Source: Tubiluchus corallicola (Eukaryota; Priapulida; Priapulimorpha; Priapulimorphida; Tubiluchidae). Taken from it: a DNA stretch of 62,500 nt. The position numbers were made by a program, and so were the translations under genes. Position 1 is the first letter of the stretch; every line of letters starts with the position of its first letter. Under the pieces are notes generated by a model that was not told where the DNA came from, searched no databases, and saw only the letters and a program-made list of their open reading frames with translations. This document shows positions 57,101-62,500 of this stretch, one piece after another. Where the stretch lies: contig JAQGDQ010000845.1 of NCBI GenBank assembly GCA_030141605.1, positions 19,086 through 81,585 on the forward strand, in the 5' to 3' direction.

Positions 57101-57162
57101 AGATTTTATAATCACTAGATGAGCAGGAAGATTTACTCCCATGGCTAATGTGCTTGTGGCAT
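57053..57162 (-). CDS. HFM1: HFM1 exon 2: helicase motif V
   Basis: Acceptor GATATTTTTAG, donor CAG|GTACGT; 110 nt. [20 protein letters not shown] then [16 protein letters not shown] is motif V and the link to motif VI, almost as in other HFM1 proteins. Phase 1 in, 0 out. An inverted copy with the same protein sequence is at 61,005-61,114. Confidence 0.96.
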
Positions 57163-57409
57163 CTAAAAATATCAATAAACAAACAATTGTGTGCTTGCAT
57201 AGCAAAATCATCCATAAGTCAGCAATTAAGATTCTCTAGTTATTCACATCTCCCAAATCTCCATTTCATCAGGATCATTTTGATACCAAGTTCATCACTC
57301 TATGTTGTTTCTAAGCTGAGATAATCCACGTTGAAGTTGAGGTGCAGGCTATGCAGTGAAAAACATAATCTTGAGAAAATCACTGTTAAAGTCAGCCATT
57401 GTTTTTTGT

Positions 57410-58540
57410 CTCGTTTCTACAAAACTCTTAGCAACTGCATAAATGTTGGTTGCTATGGATTTTGCTAGATCACATTGAAGTTATGTTTAAATCCAGTAGA
57501 TGGCTCTTCCTGATGAAGATCTGGGCTTGCAAACAGAAAAAGTCCGAAGCAAAATGAAAGCTTCCACAAGTTTTTTAAAAAATACTAATTTTTTACAATT
57601 GCAGGGCTAGTTTCTAGACAAAACATGGGTACTGGATTATAAAATCAAATTCTTAGCAATTCTTACATTCTCTTGATAATTTGATGCTAGAATATAAAAG
57701 ACCAATATATGTTTAGCAATTGTTTTTACAAAAAACAAGAAATTGACATTTGACCAAATTTCGTGGGTCATTCTACTTTGAAGCATCAAAACGTGGTTTT
57801 AACTATGGGGTCATTCCAAGTCAAGTAACCCAGCGGCCCACATCCGACCATCTCGGATCTTGATGAAACTTTACGGACTTATGGACAATTTTGGTTTGCA
57901 AGCACACTTATGGTAAAATACACACGACTTATTTAAGATGTATGTATTATAACTTGATAGATAATATGAGTTTGAACACATGATGTACAGTAAGACTTCG
58001 TCTAACAGCTTCCCACTTAGTGATGAACTTGGTTTCAAAATGTTTCATTTTAATGATGTTGAAAATTTAACAGCTTTGTCTTATTCAACAACGCCGGTTT
58101 CACTTTAGTTTTCTTAAAGTAATTTTTTATTTTATCAACAATTTTTTACCTAATTTGAAGCATAAAAACAAAACATTTGCATCATCCTGTTATAAAAATG
58201 CACTAGTAATGTAAAACAGTACAATACAATTAATTGTACAGTGTCAAGTACAATACTGTAATTATTAGTGCATAATTTACTATACTGTAGGCTCTGCCTA
58301 CATAAACTGGTTGTATGTTTGTGAAAATTTACCTCTGATGATGACAGCAGTTGCTCTGTCGAAACATTTGACAGGATTTTTTAATTATGTAAATTAAAAG
58401 TTTTGTTGTTTGAACTATGAATGTTTTTAAATTTTATAGTGTTAATTTATTTCTACTTTTTAACAAATTGTACCAGCAGTTGATACATTCATAGAACTAC
58501 AGCTCTAATTTTACAGCCATAACTTTGCACAAATTAGAAG
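57410..58540. other. HFM1 intron: family L extension and family J copy without array
   Basis: 57,410-57,790 continues family L as at 49.4-49.75 kb. 58,255-58,400 (AATTATTAGTGCATAATTTA, TGATGATGACAGCAGTTGCT) matches the flank of the 82-bp array at 21.2 kb. Confidence 0.55.
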
Positions 58541-59950
58541 AATGCAGTACTTACACAGCACAAGAAGAACTCAGTACTTACACAGCACAAGAAGAACTCA
58601 GTACTTACACAGCACAAGAAGAACTCAGTACTTGCACAGCACAAGAAGAATGCAGTACTTACACAGCACAAGAAGAATGCAGTACTTACACAGCACAAGA
58701 AGAATGCAGTACTTACACAGCACAAGAAGAACTCAGTACTTACACAGCACAAGAAGAACTCAGTACTTACACAGCACAAGAAGAATGCAGTACTTACACA
58801 GCACAAGAAGAATGCAGTACTTACACAGCACAAGAAGAATGCAGTACTTACACAGCACAAGAAGAACTCAGTACTTACACAGCACAAGAAGAACTCAGTA
58901 CTTACACAGCACAAGAAGAACTCAGTACTTACACAGCACAAGAAGAACTCAGTACTTGCACAGCACAAGAAGAACGCAGTACTTACACAGCACAAGAAGA
59001 ACTCAGTACTTGCACAGCACAAGAAGAATGCAGTACTTACACAGCACAAGAAGAATGCAGTACTTACACAGCACAAGAAGAACTCAGTACTTACACAGCA
59101 CAAGAAGAACTCAGTACTTACACAGCACAAGAAGAACTCAGTACTTGCACAGCACAAGAAGAACGCAGTACTTACACAGCACAAGAAGAATGCAGTACTT
59201 ACACAGCACAAGAAGAATGCAGTACTTACACAGCACAAGAAGAATGCAGTTCTTACACAACACAAGAAGAACTCAGTACTTACACAGCACAAGAAGAACT
59301 CAGTACTTACACAGCACAAGAAGAAGTCAGTACTTACACAGCACAAGAAGAACTCAGTACTTACACAGCACAAGAAGAACTCAGTACTTACACAGCACAA
59401 GAAGAACTCAGTACTTACACAGCACAAGAAGAATGCAGTACTTACACAGCACAAGAAGAATGCAGTACTTACACAGCACAAGAAGAATGCAGTACTTACA
59501 CAGCACAAGAAGAACGCAGTACTTACACAGCACAAGAAGAATGCAGTACTTACACAGCACAAGAAGAATGCAGTACTTACACAGCACAAGAAGAATGCAG
59601 TACTTACACAGCACAAGAAGAACTCAGTAATTACACAGCACAAGAAAAACACACTACTTACACAGCACAAGAAGAACGCAGTACTTACACAGCACAAGAA
59701 GAACGCAGTACTTACACAGCACAAGAAGAACGCAGTACTTACACAGCACAAGAAGAACTCAGTAATTACACAGCACAAGAAGAACGCAGTACTTACACAG
59801 CACAAGAAGAACTCAGTACTTACACAGCACAAGAAGAACGCAGTACTTACACAGCACAAGAAGAACTCAGTACTTACACAGCACAAGGAGAATGCAGTAC
59901 TTACACAGCACAAGAAGAACGCGGTACTTACACAGCACAAGAAGAACCCC
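58541..59950 (-). repeat. HFM1: 27-bp minisatellite made from HFM1 exon 1 end plus donor (about 52 copies)
   Basis: Minus-strand unit TTCTTCTTGTGCTGTGTAAG TACTGCA. The outermost copy (about 59,932) is the real exon end (codons V L L V L, then T|GTAAGTAC). Every unit repeats roughly 15 exonic bases plus the consensus donor GTAAGT. In the HFM1 frame a unit adds nine residues. Units with CTGAG give TGA, the first about three units in. Confidence 0.97.
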
Positions 59951-60033
59951 ACATGAAAATATATCTTCAATAATCCTTCTATCATGAACATCCATGCCAG
60001 CATGATGATAACCCACGCCGCATAATACAGCAT
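59932..60033 (-). CDS. HFM1: HFM1 exon 1 in window: GVGYHHAGM block
   Basis: Acceptor TTTTTTGATAG, donor T|GTAAGTAC; 102 nt. AVLCGVGYHHAGMDVHDRRI then IEDIFSCGVLLVL matches the G..YHHAGM...DR..VE..F..G.LPVLF block of Ski2-like helicases. Phase 1 in and out; joins exon 2 as [13 protein letters not shown]. The exons upstream of it are not found in the window. Confidence 0.95.
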
Positions 60034-60758
60034 CTATCAAAAAACACAGAAAAGATATTTAGCTTCTTCCGCTAATTATGGAATGCCTGAAACTTTGGCA
60101 ACTGCTTGGTTGCCCTTTCCTTATCTTCTACAAGCCTGTTAATTTGCCGTTGCCGTATTTAAATTTCGATTACAAAAAAAACCTCAAGCTGATTCGCCTG
60201 AAACTAACAAAAGCAGGATGTGCACTGTTGGCGTTTAAAGGAAGACAGGATGATTTTTCGTACACTACCTCATTTTCAAGTTTAATAAAAAGCATACATT
60301 TTAACACAATTAACACTGCAAAAGCGTTTCCAATAAATAAATAATAGATTAAAAACTTAATTAAAGGCAAGCGAGCCCACTATTGAGGACATCACAAACT
60401 AACATAATTTTCAGCAGCAGAAACATTCCATGAGCGTGTTGCACGTGTTTGCGAAAGCGAAAATTGAACTACAGTGCTACTGTAAGATATTCAATGTGTT
60501 GTACTAAAACTAGGCAAGTTTTAAGATAAAAATTTAAATTACAAATTTACTGCTGTGCTTACGCATGAGGTGTTGAACGTGTGCAATTCGTCACAAATGA
60601 ACACATCTGAACTGAGAGGTGCAGCACCTGCTTTTTGGACAATGCTTTTCCGAAAGGCAGGCGCTAGTGTCCATCTAACTGGCAAAAGACGAAATGCATG
60701 TAACAGTGAAGAACTAGTGGCGCGTAAGTTTATTAGTACAAAAATGAGTTTATTAGTA
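60034..60758. other. Family H repeat, no exon found
   Basis: 60,385-60,735 is an inverted copy of 35,585-35,935 (GAGCGTGTTGCACGTGTTTG). No upstream HFM1 exon is visible on the minus strand here. Confidence 0.6.
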
Positions 60759-61004
60759 CAAAAAACAATGGCTGACTTTAATAGCTATTTTCTCAAGATT
60801 ATGTTTTTCACTGTGCAGCCTGCACCTCAACTTCAATGTGGATTATCTCAGCTTAGAAATAACATACAGCAATGACCTTGGTATCAAAATGATCCTCATG
60901 AAATGGAGATTCAGGACATGTGAATAACTAGAGAATCTTAATTGCTGACTTATGGATGACTTTGCTATTCAAGCACACAATTATTTGTTTGTTGATATTT
61001 TCAG

Positions 61005-61114
61005 ATGCCACAAGTACGCTAGCCATGGGAGTAAATCTTCCTGCTCATCTAGTGATTATAAAATCTACGCAATATTATGATATGGGCGTGTCCAAAGAAT
61101 ACTCCGAGACGCAG
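61005..61114 (+). pseudogene. HFM1: Inverted second copy of HFM1 exon 2
   Basis: 110 nt, same length, with intact acceptor and donor (GCAG|GTACGT). It differs from 57,053-57,162 at five sites (AGC/AGT, ACA/ACG, TTA/CTA, TAC/TAT, GAG/GAA), all silent. No other HFM1 exon is on this strand, so as placed it cannot serve HFM1. It may be an orphan exon, a remnant of a second HFM1 locus, or an allele misplaced in assembly. Confidence 0.85.
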
Positions 61115-61498
61115 GTACGTATTATGATATGGGCGTGTCCAAAGAGTACTCCGAGACGCAGGTACGTATTATGATATGGGCGTGTCCAAAGAGTACTCCG
61201 AGACGCAGGTACGTATTATGATATGGGCATGTCCAAAGAGTACTCCGAGACGCAGGTACGCATTATGATATGGGCGTGTCCAAAGAGTACTCCGAGACGC
61301 AGGTACGTATTGTGATATGGGCGTGTCCAAAGAGTACTCCGAGACGCAGGTACGTATTATGATGTGGGCGTGTCCAAAGAGTACTCGGGAACGCATTACG
61401 TATTGTGATATGGGCGTGTCCAAAGAAATTACTCGAGACGCAAGGTACGTATTATGATATGGGCGTGTCCAAGAGTACTCGAGACGCAGGTACGGCTT
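61068..61498 (+). repeat. 47-bp minisatellite, inverted copy
   Basis: Nine or so units like those at 56.7-57.1 kb. The last few contain small indels (CTCGGGAACGCATTACG). Confidence 0.93.
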
Positions 61499-61553
61499 TC
61501 GTTGCGTTTTCTCAACTACTAGGGATGTGTTTTAAATATAGCTTATATTTCAG

Positions 61554-61691
61554 ACATAGATGAATGTGCAACCAATGCTCATAACTGTGATGCTGAACAC
61601 GGCACCTGTCAAAACACTGATGGTAGTTTCACTTGTGCATGTGACCAAGGTTATTCTGGAGATGGAACTGTCTGTGTGGCTACAGTTGAGG
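61554..61691 (+). CDS. Calcium-binding EGF-like exon of an unknown gene
   Basis: Acceptor TATATTTCAG, donor GAGG|GTGGGT; 138 nt, phase 1 on both sides, typical for single cbEGF exons. It encodes (D)IDECATNAHNC, HGTCQNTDGSFTCAC, QGYSGDGTVC: six cysteines, the DIDE calcium ligand and the N.DGSF hydroxylation/calcium motif. It belongs to an extracellular or membrane protein of fibrillin, nidogen or similar type. With one domain the gene cannot be named. Neighbouring exons are outside the window or in repeats. Confidence 0.85.
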
Positions 61692-61748
61692 GTGGGTTGA
61701 CATATTTTACCAACTTTACCAAACCGCATGCGCACATGTTTGTATGTG

Positions 61749-61788
<40 letters not shown>

Positions 61789-61802
61789 CATGCGTGCATG
61801 CA

Positions 61803-61839
<37 letters not shown>

Positions 61840-62282
61840 ATGAGGGTGTCCATGGATGTGTGTGTTAATAGTGTGTGTTGTATGTGGCATGAGTGCATGC
61901 TTTGAAGAAATATTCTGAATCTTCAAAAACAAAGAAACATGTTGGAATTGCAAATGCTGCATTACATAATGTCCTGGAAAATTTGTCTGGACAGGTTTAA
62001 AAATATTCTGTCAATGTAAGTAAGAAATTATCACCATTCTTGAAAGACTCAGAAGGATGAACTAAGTAACAGGCATGACTCTTCAGGCCAAACTATGCTG
62101 TTTCTTATGTAGGCCTGTTGTGGTAAGAATTGCAGAGTGCTGGGTGTGTGTGTGTGCGTATGTGTGTGTGTGTGTGTGTGTGTGCGCGTGCATGCATGTG
62201 TGTGTGTGCATGAGTGTGTGTGTGTGTGTGTGCGTGCGTGCGTGCATGTGTGCATGTGTGCATGTGTGCATGCGTGCATGCA

Positions 62283-62342
<60 letters not shown>

Positions 62343-62500
62343 TGCGTGTGTGTGTGTGCATGAGGGTGTCCATGGATGTGTGTGTTAATAGTGTGTGTTG
62401 TATGTGGCATGAGTGCATGCTTTGAAGAAATATTCTGAATCTTCAAAAACAAAGAAACATGTTGGAATTGCAAAGCTTCATTAGGATGTCTTTCTCATTG
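61692..62500. repeat. GT microsatellites within a 520-bp tandem duplication
   Basis: (GT)n tracts at about 61,742-61,840 and 62,140-62,340. The flank GCATGAGGGTGTCCATGGAT ... GTTGGAATTGCAAA at 61,839-61,954 recurs at 62,359-62,474 (offset 520). Frames rich in Cys/Val or Thr/His are repeat products. Confidence 0.92.

Larger units (their letters stand above)
56650..57409 (-). repeat. Inverted duplication, arm 1 (original HFM1 position)
   Basis: Arm of about 760 bp, inverted at 60,759-61,516. It contains family L sequence, the exon 2 acceptor, exon 2, its 47-bp array and a short flank (GTTGAGAAAACGCAACGAAA). Confidence 0.92.
60759..61516 (+). repeat. Inverted duplication, arm 2
   Basis: 758 bp, inverted relative to 56,650-57,409: family L part, acceptor TTGATATTTTCAG, a copy of HFM1 exon 2, the 47-bp array and the flank GGCTTTCGTTGCGTTTTCTC. 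Confidence 0.92.

Noticed and set aside
58525-60033. Open frames of 482 (+) and 499 (-) codons with nine-residue repeats
   Set aside because: They follow from a stop-free 27-bp tandem unit and are open in several frames on both strands. The minus-strand HFM1 frame is a different one.
61651-62473. Cys/Val-rich and Thr/His-rich frames
   Set aside because: GT/AC microsatellites.

Overview
The window is nuclear DNA of an intron-rich animal, most likely a marine invertebrate. It has GT-AG introns, a troponin I gene (so a bilaterian with striated-type muscle), Golgi carbohydrate sulfotransferases of the HNK-1 type and a calcium-binding EGF exon. Non-LTR, LTR, hAT-, piggyBac- and Tigger-like repeats and 5S-derived SINEs surround them. 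The troponin I lacks vertebrate-specific sequence. I cannot fix the phylum; a tunicate is only a guess. The sequence has no prokaryotic features.

Layout. 0.9-4.5 kb (+): the last four coding exons of troponin I, with introns holding minisatellites and a solo-LTR-like element. 4.5-19.2 kb: no gene recognised; large minisatellites (71, 26, 119 and 74 bp units), a foldback-like element, MITEs and LINE remnants. 19.2-20.2 kb and 22.7-23.7 kb (+): two tandem, apparently single-coding-exon carbohydrate sulfotransferases; the second has an altered PAPS-binding loop. 25.7-60.0 kb (-): a long gene that I identify as HFM1/MER3, the meiotic crossover DNA helicase. Eighteen consecutive exons join in phase and give about 740 residues, from the C-terminal half of the helicase core (motifs V and VI) through the winged-helix/Sec63 region to the cysteine-rich C-terminal motif. 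Two more C-terminal exons are likely but do not join in phase. 61.55-61.69 kb (+): one cbEGF exon of an unidentified gene. The N-terminal half of HFM1 is not in the window.

Main observation. About a fifth to a quarter of the window is minisatellite, and several arrays show where they came from. Three consecutive HFM1 introns begin with a minisatellite at the 5' splice site. In two of these (27 bp and 47 bp units) the repeat unit is the end of the exon plus the donor site, so each intron carries many copies of a complete 5' splice site. Elsewhere, dispersed elements occur both with a single copy of a unit and with that unit amplified to dozens, which shows before and after states of minisatellite birth. 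The HFM1 exon encoding helicase motif V, with its flanks and its array, is also present as an inverted copy of about 760 bp near the EGF exon; the two exon copies differ only at five silent sites.

The genes do not form a pathway. The functional unit that matters most is the HFM1 gene, whose splicing must contend with the donor-site arrays and many intronic transposons.
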